A DNA stretch of 64,000 nucleotides from Rufibacter hautae (GCF_008271695.1 NZ_VKKY01000002.1:62001-126000); one strand, 5' to 3'; positions 7,709 through 16,104 are shown, counted from the stretch's first letter. Program-made: numbers and translations. The notes: generated from the letters alone by a model not told the origin.

Positions 7709-8917
7709 TTGAAAACGATCATTATATCTGCCCTTTTGGCCATGACCTCTTGGTTTTCTTCCTGCAAGGAAACCGAGGTGATGGAGCAGCCGCCGGTGCT
7801 GCAAGCCGAAAAGGATTTGCTGGTTTCGGCGGAGAAGCTGACCACTATTCCGGCTGCCGGCCTGAAAGAGATCGCGGTCTCCAACGGTCGGTCAGAACTG
7901 GCTACCCTCATCAAATATGACGTGGATGTGTACCGCCTGATCTATCTCACCCAATACAACGGGCAGGAAATCCAGGCCTCGGGGTTGATGGTGGTTCCGT
8001 TGAACATGACGGCGCCGGCGCCTATTTTGAGTGCGCACCACGGTACTACCTTTGACCAGAAATATGCCCCAAGCAATTTCCAGATTACTTCCTTGACGGG
8101 TTTTGAGCCCTTCGGCGCCGCCGGGTACCTCACCCTGGTTCCAGACTTTATTGGTTACGGTGCTTCAAAGCAGATCCTGCACCCGTACTATGACGTGAAA
8201 CATTCCGGCACCGCCGTGGTGGACATGATCAAAGCAGGGAAATCCTTCTTCAAGAAAAACAATGTGAAGACCTCTGACCAGTTGTTTCTGGCGGGTTACT
8301 CAGAAGGTGGTTACGTGACGCTGGCCACCCAGAAAGAGATTGAAGAGCATCCGGAGCACGGGTTGACGGTAACTGCTTCTGGCGCCGGCGCCGGCGGATA
8401 CGACCTGGAGCATATGTTGGGCATGGTGTTGAGCGGAAAACCCTATGAGTATCCGGCCAACCTGGCTTTCATTCTGCAGGCCTACAACAAAACCTACAAC
8501 TGGAACCGCCCTTTGACCGATTTCTTCCAGGAGCCTTACGCCACGCGTATCCAGGAACTGATTGATGGGACCAGAACCAGTTCTTCCATCAACAGCGCTT
8601 TGGCCAAAGATCCAGCGAAACTGTTCAACACGGCTTTCTTGGCGGCTTTGCGCGGAAACGGGGAACAAGCCTTGAAGGACGCTTTGAAAAAGAACAGCCT
8701 CACCGGTTGGGTGCCTAAAAGCCCCACCCGCCTTTACCACGGCACCGCCGACATTATGGTGCCGTACGCAAACACTGTTTCTACTTACAATGCCATGAAA
8801 GCCGCGAACGCACCTGATCTCAAATTCATCACCATTCCGGGCGGTGGACACGGCAGCAGCCTGGAACCCATGATCAAGGATCTGATTCCCTGGATGGAAG
8901 GCATCAGAAACATGTAG
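7709..8917 (+). CDS. secreted lipase/esterase-like lipoprotein (alpha/beta hydrolase)
   Basis: A 402-aa exported hydrolase. The N-terminus MKTIIISALLAMTSWFSSC is a lipoprotein signal peptide with the lipobox cysteine at about residue 19. The alpha/beta fold shows a nucleophile elbow GYSEGG (about residues 196-201), an acid in HGTADIMVP and a histidine in GGGHGSS. The overall pattern (SAHHGTTFDQ, DFIGYGAS) resembles bacterial members of the secretory lipase or prolyl-peptidase-like group. The substrate is unknown. Translation appears to start at TTG (7709), because no ATG precedes the signal peptide in frame. A clear terminator follows at 8933. Confidence 0.85.
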   Translation: MKTIIISALLAMTSWFSSCKETEVMEQPPVLQAEKDLLVSAEKLTTIPAAGLKEIAVSNGRSELATLIKYDVDVYRLIYLTQYNGQEIQASGLMVVPLNMTAPAPILSAHHGTTFDQKYAPSNFQITSLTGFEPFGAAGYLTLVPDFIGYGASKQILHPYYDVKHSGTAVVDMIKAGKSFFKKNNVKTSDQLFLAGYSEGGYVTLATQKEIEEHPEHGLTVTASGAGAGGYDLEHMLGMVLSGKPYEYPANLAFILQAYNKTYNWNRPLTDFFQEPYATRIQELIDGTRTSSSINSALAKDPAKLFNTAFLAALRGNGEQALKDALKKNSLTGWVPKSPTRLYHGTADIMVPYANTVSTYNAMKAANAPDLKFITIPGGGHGSSLEPMIKDLIPWMEGIRNM

Positions 8918-8932
8918 TGGAATTATTATCAG

Positions 8933-8965
8933 AAAGCCCGGTCCTTGTAAAAACCGGGCTTTTTT
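8933..8965 (+). terminator. rho-independent terminator after lipase-like gene
   Basis: AAAGCCCGGT and ACCGGGCTTT form a 10-bp stem with a 10-base loop, followed by a T run. It begins 15 bases after the stop codon. Confidence 0.85.
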
Positions 8966-9130
8966 ATGCACCTTAAGCAGCGAATTCACCAGAAAAGGCG
9001 TCTTAGTTTTAGAGCGCTTGCACAAGGGGGAATCGCAAACCCAAAGGGTATATTCCTGATGGGTGTTGGCCGGCAATCAGGTAGGGCGCATATTTTCTTA
9101 CCTTTCAAACCAATGTTCGTAAAGAGAGAT

Positions 9131-9943
9131 ATGAGACAATCGCATACCCCCGCTCCGGAGACTTTTGCGCTTCAATATGTGAATTACCACTGCACAGACA
9201 GGGTGGCTTCTATTACCTTGAACCGCCCCGAGAAACGTAATGCGCTCAATTACCAGATGGTAACCGAGTTGAAGCATGCCTTTGACACTGCCGAGAATGA
9301 TGACGAATGCAAAGTGGTCATTCTAAAGGCCACGGGGCAGGCATTCTGCGCAGGCGCTGATCTGGAATACCTGCAGCAACTGAAGAACAACTCCTACGCC
9401 GAAAACCTGGAGGATTCTTCGCACCTGATGCAGCTTTTCTACCAGATCTATACCTTGAAGAAAGTGGTCATCGCGCAGGTGAGCGGACCGGCGATTGCCA
9501 GCGGCTGCGGTCTGGCCACCGTCTGTGATTTCACCTATACCGTGCCTTCCGCGCGGTTTGGGTACACCGAGGTGAAGATCGGTTTTCTGCCGGCCATTGT
9601 CAAAGTGTTTCTGCTGAGGAAAATAGGGGAGGCCCGCTCCAAGGAGTTGCTCCTGACCGGTGATTTAATCTCGGCGGAGAAAGCCAAGGCCTTCGGTTTG
9701 GTGAATGAGGTGGTGCCTGAAGACGAACTGGACCAAGCCGTGCGCGATTTGGCCCAGCGTTTGTGCGTGCAGAACTCGGGCCAAGCCATGGAAGTCACGA
9801 AGGAGATGATTGCCCGGGTGCAGGAACTCCCGTTGCGAGACGCCTTGGAATACGCCGCAGAGCGCAACGCCCTGGCGCGGGCCACAGAAGATTGCCAGCT
9901 GGGCATCCAGGCGTTTCTGGACAAGCAACCTATGACCTGGTAA
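9131..9943 (+). CDS. enoyl-CoA hydratase/isomerase family protein
   Basis: A crotonase-fold enzyme of 270 aa from the ATG at 9131. It has the crotonase core ITLNRPEKRNALNYQM, the oxyanion-hole region AFCAGADL, and IASGCGLATVCDFTY with a following FGYTEVKIGFLPA segment. Members hydrate or isomerise acyl-CoA substrates in fatty-acid or amino-acid breakdown. The open frame extends back to 8966, but the extra residues do not look like the family. ATG codons at 9113 and 9131 are both possible; 9131 follows AAAGAGAG and gives a typical length. A TACCTTTC box at 9099-9106 may be the promoter, which would put the transcript start near 9113. It is not obviously linked to the carotenoid genes that follow. 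Confidence 0.88.
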   Translation: MRQSHTPAPETFALQYVNYHCTDRVASITLNRPEKRNALNYQMVTELKHAFDTAENDDECKVVILKATGQAFCAGADLEYLQQLKNNSYAENLEDSSHLMQLFYQIYTLKKVVIAQVSGPAIASGCGLATVCDFTYTVPSARFGYTEVKIGFLPAIVKVFLLRKIGEARSKELLLTGDLISAEKAKAFGLVNEVVPEDELDQAVRDLAQRLCVQNSGQAMEVTKEMIARVQELPLRDALEYAAERNALARATEDCQLGIQAFLDKQPMTW

Positions 9944-10005
9944 TTTACAAGAAGCAGACTTCTATTTCTGGCCCTTTTTTCTTCTGGGGCTAATGGCGTT
10001 TTGAC

Positions 10006-10031
10006 TACCTTTAAACTAAATTTAAAACAAT
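10006..10031 (+). promoter_or_regulatory. crtZ promoter with overlapping tandem 11-bp element
   Basis: TACCTTTA (10006-10013) fits the TAnnTTTG -7 box with one mismatch. Overlapping it are two adjacent 11-bp units, TTTAAACTAAA (10010-10020) and TTTAAAACAAT (10021-10031), identical at 8 of 11 positions. CarH is known to bind 11-bp direct repeats over promoters, so this is a candidate operator for the CarH-like protein encoded just downstream. The AT-richness makes chance similarity possible. Confidence 0.45.
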
Positions 10032-10056
10032 TGACCAAACTGCTGGTTGAGAGAGT

Positions 10057-10506
10057 ATGCTGACGAACGCGGCGATAGTTTTAGGAACCTTTGTTACGAT
10101 GGAGTTGGTGGCGTGGGCGGTGCACAAATACATTTTGCACGGCTTTCTGTGGAGCATCCACAAATCGCACCACACCAAACACAACCATCTGTTTGAGCTG
10201 AACGATGTCTCGTTTATGTTCTACGGCGTCATTGCCATCCTGTGCTTTATCTATGGCTCAGAGAAGCATGACTACCGGTTCTGGATTGGGGTAGGAATCT
10301 CCTTGTATGGGGCGGCCTATTTCCTGGTGCATGATTTGTTTATCCATAGGCGGCTCAAGCTGTTTGGGAAAACAAAGAGTACCTATCTCAGGGCGCTGGA
10401 CATTGCGCACAAAGTGCACCACAAAGCCAAAGACAAAGACAACTCAGAGTCATTTGGCATGCTCTGGGTCCATCCTAAATTCTTTCGTATCGCCCGGAAG
10501 CGTTAA
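10057..10506 (+). CDS. crtZ: beta-carotene hydroxylase
   Basis: A 149-aa integral membrane di-iron oxygenase that adds hydroxyl groups at C3 of the beta-ionone rings. The histidine clusters of CrtZ are all present: HKYILHG (about 23-29), HKSHH (about 35-39), HDLFIHRR (about 91-98) and AHKVHH (about 115-120). Hydrophobic segments surround them. The length fits bacterial CrtZ (150-175 aa). It is followed after 29 bases by the CarH-like regulator, so the two probably share the promoter near 10006. It would work with CrtW encoded at 17149 if lycopene cyclase, absent from this window, is present elsewhere. Confidence 0.9.
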   Translation: MLTNAAIVLGTFVTMELVAWAVHKYILHGFLWSIHKSHHTKHNHLFELNDVSFMFYGVIAILCFIYGSEKHDYRFWIGVGISLYGAAYFLVHDLFIHRRLKLFGKTKSTYLRALDIAHKVHHKAKDKDNSESFGMLWVHPKFFRIARKR

Positions 10507-10535
10507 CTTTCCGTTCCGTTTCTAACCTCTCTCCT

Positions 10536-11432
10536 GTGGCGAATTACTCTATTAAAGAGTTAGAGCATCTGTCGGGCATTAAGGCCCATACCCTCCGTAT
10601 TTGGGAGCAGCGTTACCAGCTGCTGGCGCCAAAGCGCACGGCTACCAATATCCGGTACTACGATGACACTGACCTGAAGAACCTGCTCAACGTGGCCTTG
10701 CTTTACCAGGAAGGGTACAAGATCTCGCGCATCGCCAAACTTCCACCGGACCAGGTAGCCAGCGAGGTGCTCAAAGTAACCGAAGCAGACCTGGGCCAGG
10801 ATCAGTTCATGAGTCAACTCATTATTGCCATGGTGGAGTTGGACGAAGGGCTTTTTGAGCGGGTGCTTAGCCGGGCGGTGCTGCAACTGGGTTTCCCGGC
10901 CTCGGTAAAGCAGGTGATCTATCCGTTTCTTACCAAGATTGGCTTGCTGTGGCAAACGGGCAACATTACCCCCGCGCATGAGCACTTCATCAGTCAGCTT
11001 ATTAGGCAGAAAATGCTGGTGGCCATTGATGGGCAGCGGCTCAGCCATACCTCCGACGCACCCAAAGTCCTGCTTTACCTCCCCGAGGGTGAGTTGCACG
11101 AGCTCTCGTTGCTCTACAGTCATTTCCAGTTCAGGGCCATGGGGTACCGCACGTTGTACCTGGGGCAGCATTTGCCTTTGCAAGACTTGATTGTGGCCGC
11201 CCAACAGTTCAGTCCGCAGTACATCTGCTCGGCTTACACCACCGCGCCCATCAGAGATGAGGTAGAAACCTACATGCATCAAATGCTGGACCAACTTCCC
11301 ACGGTTCGCTTACTGTTGAGCGGATATATTTTACAGCCGTTTAAAGAAAATCTGCCCCAAAGGGTAACGTACTTTGAGACGCTGGAAAGTTTTGAGAGAT
11401 GGCTCTCCCAGGACAGTATGGTGCCCGCCTGA
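10536..11432 (+). CDS. CarH/LitR-like MerR regulator with B12-binding domain (candidate photoreceptor)
   Basis: A 298-aa regulator starting at GTG (10536). Residues 4-70 are a MerR helix-turn-helix (YSIKELEHLSGIKAHTLRIW). A helical cap (about 85-165) carries W139, nine residues, then E149-H150, which is exactly the W-x9-EH signature of CarH proteins that use adenosylcobalamin as a light sensor. The C-terminal B12-binding domain (about 175-295) has E186-x-H188 in the place of the cobalt-ligating D/E-x-H-x-x-G motif, but the usual glycine is S191. In known CarH, dark adenosyl-B12 tetramers repress carotenoid genes and light breaks them. The gene sits between crtZ and an ECF sigma gene next to crtI-crtB, which fits that role. 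Light response itself is inference. Confidence 0.85.
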   Translation: MANYSIKELEHLSGIKAHTLRIWEQRYQLLAPKRTATNIRYYDDTDLKNLLNVALLYQEGYKISRIAKLPPDQVASEVLKVTEADLGQDQFMSQLIIAMVELDEGLFERVLSRAVLQLGFPASVKQVIYPFLTKIGLLWQTGNITPAHEHFISQLIRQKMLVAIDGQRLSHTSDAPKVLLYLPEGELHELSLLYSHFQFRAMGYRTLYLGQHLPLQDLIVAAQQFSPQYICSAYTTAPIRDEVETYMHQMLDQLPTVRLLLSGYILQPFKENLPQRVTYFETLESFERWLSQDSMVPA

Positions 11433-11640
11433 TCTTACTAACCTTCACATACCCTTCCTCTGTTTCACCTGCACCAGACCTGACGAAAGAAGTTAGGCTT
11501 GCACAGGCATGTCCTTCCCATCCCATTCCTAAAGCTTCTGCCTGACGTCATCAGGTAAAAGGAGCCGTTTGTTTAATGTTTCCTCCTTTCTATCCAGCAA
11601 ACTGCTTCAAACCTTAGCGGCTGCAACAACTCTTGCCCTT

Positions 11641-11676
11641 GTTTTAAAGCTGTTTTTGGCAAAACAGGCGAAAAGC
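11641..11676. repeat. 36-bp dispersed palindrome, copy 5
   Basis: GTTTTAAAGCTGTTTTTG on the left and CAAAACAGGCGAAAAGC on the right. It sits inside the long spacer upstream of the sigma gene. Confidence 0.65.
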
Positions 11677-11928
11677 CCTCATGTCTTGTCCCTGATTTTC
11701 CATTCTGAAGGATGAAATTTTTTTGTCTTGGGTGAAATCCGGTTGGCTATTCTTTTTAGTATGTATTGCCATTGTGCAATACAAAAGCCTATAAACTGAA
11801 CAATTATACCTAGGTAAACCGCCTTCCATCTTCATTGGATGTCAATTCTGCTGCCTGTTTGGGTTCTTAGCTTTTAGCTAAGTTCTATTTAGGTGGTTTA
11901 AAATAATTTGAAAATACTTCCACAAAGG

Positions 11929-11989
11929 TTGGCTTTAATCCATTTACTCTCGTATTATTGTTTAACGTTTGATTAAAAACATTAAACAA
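11929..11989 (+). promoter_or_regulatory. ECF sigma gene promoter with operator-like palindrome
   Basis: TTG (11929-11931) and TATTATTG (11953-11960) are spaced 21 bases apart, like Bacteroidota -33/-7 elements. TTGTTTAA (11958-11965) and TTAAACAA (11982-11989) form a perfect 8-bp inverted repeat over the expected start point, ending just before the ATG at 11991. Two adjacent 11-bp units at 11957-11978 match the reverse complement of the crtZ promoter element at 16 of 22 positions. It is a candidate CarH-like operator. Confidence 0.45.
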
Positions 11990-11990
11990 A

Positions 11991-12506
11991 ATGACTGCAC
12001 TAGATTTTACTTCCGTTGTAGAGCGCATGGCTCCTACTCTCCGTCCCGCCGCGTATAACCTGACCCGTGATAGTGATGATGCGAAGGATCTAGTGCAGGA
12101 AACCCTGCTGAAGGCCTTTGTGAACCGCGATAGGTTTAAGCCCGGCACCAACCTGAAGGCCTGGTTGTACACCATCATGCGCAACACCTTCATCAACCAT
12201 TACAACAAGGTCACCAAACGGTCCAGCTCGGTAGACACCAATGACTACATCCAGACCCATCCGGCAGATGACCGCATGATTGCCGTGAACCGGGCTACTG
12301 GTGAATTCGCGCTCAATGACATCTATGCTGCCATTGACCAGCTACCCGAGGAGCTGCGTACCCCATTCATGATGTATTATGTGGGGTATAAGTATCTGGA
12401 GATAGCCGAGAAGCTCAAACTGCCCATTGGTACCGTCAAAAACCGCATTCACCTGGCCCGAAAAGAACTCAAACAAGAACTGAAAGGGTACGCCTACGCT
12501 GATTGA
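11991..12506 (+). CDS. ECF-type RNA polymerase sigma factor in carotenoid locus
   Basis: A 171-aa sigma-70 family protein with only regions 2 and 4. Region 2 (about 15-85) has AKDLVQETLLKAFVNRDRF and the NLKAWLYTIMRNTFINHYNK helix. Region 4 (about 110-165) has LPEELRTPFMMYYVGYKYLEIAEKLKLPIGTVKNRIHLARKEL split across a helix-turn-helix. No anti-sigma gene is adjacent, so control is probably transcriptional. It lies just upstream of crtI-crtB and downstream of the CarH-like gene. A comparable pairing of a B12 light regulator with an ECF sigma (LitR with LitS) is known in Streptomyces. Confidence 0.93.
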   Translation: MTALDFTSVVERMAPTLRPAAYNLTRDSDDAKDLVQETLLKAFVNRDRFKPGTNLKAWLYTIMRNTFINHYNKVTKRSSSVDTNDYIQTHPADDRMIAVNRATGEFALNDIYAAIDQLPEELRTPFMMYYVGYKYLEIAEKLKLPIGTVKNRIHLARKELKQELKGYAYAD

Positions 12507-12574
12507 TGTAACTGTACCTTCGGGCGCGCCAGGATTGATCAAAAACGAAAAACTGGATTATGCCCGAAAAAGAA

Positions 12575-12583
12575 TGTAACTTG
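12575..12583 (+). promoter_or_regulatory. candidate ECF promoter motif upstream of crtI
   Basis: TGTAACTTG, 72 bases before the crtI ATG. The same nonamer occurs upstream of crtW (17016-17024). The GTAAC core resembles ECF -35 elements. A TAAATC sequence 18 bases after the motif start could be the -10 part. A weaker TGTAACTG overlaps the end of the sigma gene near 12508. Confidence 0.4.
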
Positions 12584-12655
12584 TTTCAGCAATAAATCTG
12601 GTTTTACAGTATAAGTACTGGATTTAAGGCTTTCCCCTATATTGAAGCTTCAAAC

Positions 12656-14164
12656 ATGCACGATCTCTCCCGGAAAAAAGTAATTGTCATTGGGGCCGGC
12701 TTTGCCGGTCTGGCGGCGGCGGCCAGTATGGCGCAAGCCGGATATGAGGTTACTTTGCTGGAGAAGAACGAGGTGGCCGGCGGGCGCGCCCGCGTGTTCT
12801 CGGCCCAGGGCTTCACCTTTGACATGGGCCCCAGTTGGTACTGGATGCCCGATGTTTTTGAGCAGTTTTTCCAAAAGTTCGGCAAAACCACTTCTGACTA
12901 CTACCACCTGGAACGCCTGGACCCATCTTACCAGGTCTTGTATGGCCCCCAGGATACCATGGAGTTGCCCGCGGGCATGCCCCAACTGGAGGCGCTCTTT
13001 GAGTCCTTGGAACCCGGCTCGGCCCAGAAGTTGCGGACCTTCCTGAAACAGGCTGCTTACAAGTATGAGGTAGGCATCAACAACCTGGTCTACAAACCCA
13101 GCCGGTCCTTAACCGAGTTTCTGGACGTGAAGCTGCTGGTGGATGTGCTGCGCCTGGATGTATTCCAGTCCATGCACAAGCATGTGCGCAAGTACTTCAA
13201 GCACCCGCGGCTCATCCAGTTGATGGAGTTTCCCATCCTGTTCCTCGGGGCCCTGCCCCAAAATACGCCTGCGCTGTACAGCCTCATGAACTACGCCGAT
13301 ATGGCGCTGGGCACCTGGTATCCCATGGGCGGCATGCACAAGATTGTGGAAGGTATGGTAGCGCTGGCGAAGGAGCAAGGCGTGGAGATCAGGCTAGGGG
13401 AGGAGGTGGAAAGGGTGGAACTGGAAAACGGCACTATCACCAAAGTGATTACCTCCCAAGGCGCGTACGAGGCCGACGTGGTGATTGGAGGTTCTGATTA
13501 CCACCACCTGGAGACTAAACTGCTTCCGGCTGAGGCCCGCAGTTACACCCCAAAATATTGGGAGACCCGCGTCATGGCACCTTCTTCGCTTATATTCTAC
13601 CTGGGCGTGGATAAGAAACTAGAAGGCCTTAGACACCACAACCTGTTCTTCGATGAGGATTTCGGGCCGCACGCGCATGAGATTTACACCGAACCGGCCT
13701 GGCCTAAAAAACCGCTCTTCTACGTGTCTATGCCCTCTAAAACTGATCCTTCCGTAGCGCCTGAAGGCAAAGAGAACCTGTTCATCCTGATTCCGGTAGC
13801 CCCTGATTTGCAGGATACAGAAGAGGTGCGGGAGCATTACTACCAATTGGTCATGAACCGCTTGGAGCAGATCACCGGTCAGGAGGTAAAGCGCCACGTA
13901 ATCTATAAGCGGAGTTACGCCCACAAAGATTTTATAAAGGATTACCACGCCTTCAAAGGCAACGCTTACGGCTTGGCCAACACGCTGCTGCAAACGGCGG
14001 TGCTCAAACCCAGCCTCAAAAGCAAAAAAGTACGCAACCTGTTTTACACCGGGCAATTAACCGTTCCCGGCCCTGGCGTACCACCGTCCTTGATCTCAGG
14101 ACAAGTGGTGGCCGCCGAGGTCATGAAAGAATTTGCCCCACAGGAAACCACCTTAACCCTATGA
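12656..14164 (+). CDS. crtI: phytoene desaturase
   Basis: A 502-aa FAD enzyme that introduces double bases into phytoene to give neurosporene or lycopene. The N-terminus has the dinucleotide fold VIGAGFAGLAAAASMAQAG followed by the acidic E in VTLLEKNEVAGGRAR. Downstream DMGPSWYWMPDVFE and the C-terminal signature GPGVPPSLISGQVVAAEV are typical of CrtI. The length matches the family (about 490-510). It starts 149 bases after the sigma gene and overlaps crtB by four bases (ATGA), so crtI, crtB and the next gene form a coupled operon. A related isorenieratene- or spheroidene-type desaturase is possible but less likely next to crtB. Confidence 0.94.
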   Translation: MHDLSRKKVIVIGAGFAGLAAAASMAQAGYEVTLLEKNEVAGGRARVFSAQGFTFDMGPSWYWMPDVFEQFFQKFGKTTSDYYHLERLDPSYQVLYGPQDTMELPAGMPQLEALFESLEPGSAQKLRTFLKQAAYKYEVGINNLVYKPSRSLTEFLDVKLLVDVLRLDVFQSMHKHVRKYFKHPRLIQLMEFPILFLGALPQNTPALYSLMNYADMALGTWYPMGGMHKIVEGMVALAKEQGVEIRLGEEVERVELENGTITKVITSQGAYEADVVIGGSDYHHLETKLLPAEARSYTPKYWETRVMAPSSLIFYLGVDKKLEGLRHHNLFFDEDFGPHAHEIYTEPAWPKKPLFYVSMPSKTDPSVAPEGKENLFILIPVAPDLQDTEEVREHYYQLVMNRLEQITGQEVKRHVIYKRSYAHKDFIKDYHAFKGNAYGLANTLLQTAVLKPSLKSKKVRNLFYTGQLTVPGPGVPPSLISGQVVAAEVMKEFAPQETTLTL

Positions 14165-15015
14165 AGATGATCCCGGCGCCCATGACCCTTTTTGACAACA
14201 CCACGCTGGAATGTAGCAAACTCATCACGCAGCGCTACAGCACGTCCTTCACGTTGGGCATAAAAACGCTGCACCCGCGCTTCCATAATCCTATTTATGC
14301 CATCTATGGGTTTGTGCGCTTCGCCGATGAGATCGTAGACACGTTCCATTCTCATGACCGTGCCGGATTGCTGGAGCGGTTCAAGCAGGAGACGTACCAG
14401 GCGCTGGAGGAGAAAATCAGCCTAAACCCGGTGCTGCACGCCTTCCAGATGGTGGTGAACAAGTACAAAATAGACCTTGAGTTCATTGACGCCTTTCTGC
14501 GCTCCATGGAAATGGACCTCACGGACCAGAAGTATGACTGTGACTTATACGACGATTACATCTACGGCTCCGCTGAAGTAGTAGGCCTGATGTGCCTGCG
14601 CGTGTTCTGCGAGGGTGACAGTGAGATGTTTGACCGGCTCAAGGCCTCGGCCTGTGCCTTAGGGGCGGCTTTCCAGAAGGTGAATTTCCTGCGCGACATC
14701 CGCAGCGATTACCAGGACCGGGGCCGGGTGTATTTCCCTAAAGTGGATTTCCGGTCGTTCTGTAACAAAGACAAGGAAGAGATTGAGCAGGACATCCAAC
14801 AGGACTTTGACGATGCCTATGCGGGCATTCTGGCCCTTCCCCGGGGCGCGCAACTAGGTGTTTACCTGGCTTATATCTACTATTTAAAGCTTTTCAAGAA
14901 AATTAAGCAGCTTCCTGCCGCCCAAATTTTGGCAGAACGCGTAAGAGTGCCTGATAATACGAAGTTCGCTTTATTGTTAAGTTCGTATATTAGGTTCCAG
15001 CTTAATACTATCTAA
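14161..15015 (+). CDS. crtB: phytoene synthase
   Basis: A 284-aa prenyl transferase that condenses two geranylgeranyl diphosphates into phytoene. It has the two aspartate-rich motifs, here FADEIVDTF (about 58-66) and the NFLRDIRSDYQDRGR region (about 176-190), and the CDLYDDYIYGSAEVVGLM segment. The start overlaps the crtI stop as ATGA. The stop shares its final A with the start of the following gene (TAATG). A second ATG lies two codons into the frame (14167), so the exact start is uncertain by two residues. Confidence 0.94.
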   Translation: MKMIPAPMTLFDNTTLECSKLITQRYSTSFTLGIKTLHPRFHNPIYAIYGFVRFADEIVDTFHSHDRAGLLERFKQETYQALEEKISLNPVLHAFQMVVNKYKIDLEFIDAFLRSMEMDLTDQKYDCDLYDDYIYGSAEVVGLMCLRVFCEGDSEMFDRLKASACALGAAFQKVNFLRDIRSDYQDRGRVYFPKVDFRSFCNKDKEEIEQDIQQDFDDAYAGILALPRGAQLGVYLAYIYYLKLFKKIKQLPAAQILAERVRVPDNTKFALLLSSYIRFQLNTI

Positions 15016-15545
15016 TGCAAGTACTCAGTACGCTTCTTTTTCTTCTCTTTGTTCTGGTCTTCCAACAGCAGAAACCAGATCCGTACGCGCATGCCTCGTT
15101 GCTAAACTATTACCAGACGGCCGCCAAAGACGAGGAGATTGCCCAGAAGTTTGTGAACCTCATGAACAAATACCAAGGCAAAGATCCGCTGAAACTTGGG
15201 TACAAGGCGGTGTCGCACGCCATCATGGCCAAGCACGTCTGGAGCCCTTATGCCAAGATTAAATACTTGCGGCAATCCTCCCAATTTTTTGAGGACGCCG
15301 TGGCCATTGACAACCAAGATCCCGAAGTCCGTTTTCTACGGTTCTCCATTGAGAACTCCATTCCCAGGTACCTGAACATGAGCGCCCACCTGGAAGAAGA
15401 CAAAAGAATTTTCATGTCGGCCATTCTCAAGCACCCAAGATCCGGTATTTCCACTGAGACCGTCAAGATCATGCGGGATTACCTCTTGCGCAAAGATCTT
15501 CTTACAGACCAAGAGGAGCAGCAGGTGGCCAAACTTAATCTTTAA
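15015..15545 (+). CDS. unknown helical protein coupled to crtB
   Basis: A 176-aa protein I do not recognise by name. The first 17 residues (MQVLSTLLFLLFVLVFQ) form a signal or anchor helix. The rest is predicted helical, and the segment AKIKYLRQSSQFFEDAVAIDNQDPEVRFLRF looks like one TPR-type hairpin. No catalytic motif is visible. Its start codon overlaps the crtB stop codon (TAATG), so it is translated with crtB and very probably belongs to carotenoid production or placement in the membrane. It is positioned after crtB in the operon, before a 559-base spacer. Confidence 0.85.
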   Translation: MQVLSTLLFLLFVLVFQQQKPDPYAHASLLNYYQTAAKDEEIAQKFVNLMNKYQGKDPLKLGYKAVSHAIMAKHVWSPYAKIKYLRQSSQFFEDAVAIDNQDPEVRFLRFSIENSIPRYLNMSAHLEEDKRIFMSAILKHPRSGISTETVKIMRDYLLRKDLLTDQEEQQVAKLNL

Positions 15546-16104
15546 GCAGGTTTTGAGCGACTTTAGCTGTTTTCTGAGTTGTATAGTTTGGTGATGGTCT
15601 CCTTAATTATAAGAGTTTTCTGTTTTAGAGGTAATTTCTTAAATCTAGGGGTAAAACAGAACTGCTGAAAGCCTTTTATATTGATTGATAATTTCTTCAA
15701 AAAGACGCCACAAAGTAATTTGTCTATCAAAAGATAAAATACGTAGGTACAAGTTGGAAGCTATTGTAAATTAGTAACTTCTAGTTTTGAAATACACACT
15801 AAGGATTTGCTGTCGGCTGAAGATTTTCTAATTACGTGCTGTCATGCTGATTGGGGTTCTTCAGAGAAAACCCCGATTTTACTTCAAAACCGATCCGCTT
15901 TCAAGGCGCTCATTTGTTGCAGAACCTGTTCATTTACCAACGAAGAATCTAACAATCAGACCCATCTGATTTGATAAAACAGAACGGTCTTCATCCTGAT
16001 CATCGAAAATAAGGCGCCATTAGAGGGCGGAAAACCTGCCAAAGAATTTAGGTAAAAGCTGGAAAAACGAGCAAACAAACCGAAGAAGAATCTGTTTAGG
16101 GTAT
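15546..16104. other. 559-base AT-rich spacer between crtB operon and ispH
   Basis: No gene found. It contains a degenerate 36-bp palindrome (15622-15657), a hairpin ATTGGGGTT-10-AACCCCGAT with a short T run (15850-15877) that may be a weak terminator, and AGTAACTTC at about 15771, a loose match to the TGTAACTTG motif. The right part is rich in A and may hold the ispH promoter. Confidence 0.55.
15622..15657. repeat. 36-bp dispersed palindrome, copy 6 (degenerate)
   Basis: The arms GTTTTA and TAAAAC plus flanking TCTG/CAGA are conserved (TCTGTTTTA and TAAAACAGA), while the centre has diverged. It is 77 bases downstream of the unknown gene. Confidence 0.5.

Larger units (their letters stand above)
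11433..11990. other. 558-base intergenic region before the ECF sigma gene
   Basis: No convincing gene. It holds a 36-bp palindrome copy (11641-11676), a 7-bp hairpin CTTAGCT-TTT-AGCTAAG (11866-11882) and, at its right end, the sigma-factor promoter and operator-like region. The length suggests a long or multiple-promoter control region. Confidence 0.6.

Noticed and set aside
8966..9130. N-terminal extension of the enoyl-CoA hydratase
   Set aside because: The extra residues are basic and unlike the family; a promoter-like box lies within this stretch.
11644..11835. 63-aa minus-strand frame in the spacer before the sigma gene
   Set aside because: It reads through a palindrome copy and has no plausible start context or known relative.
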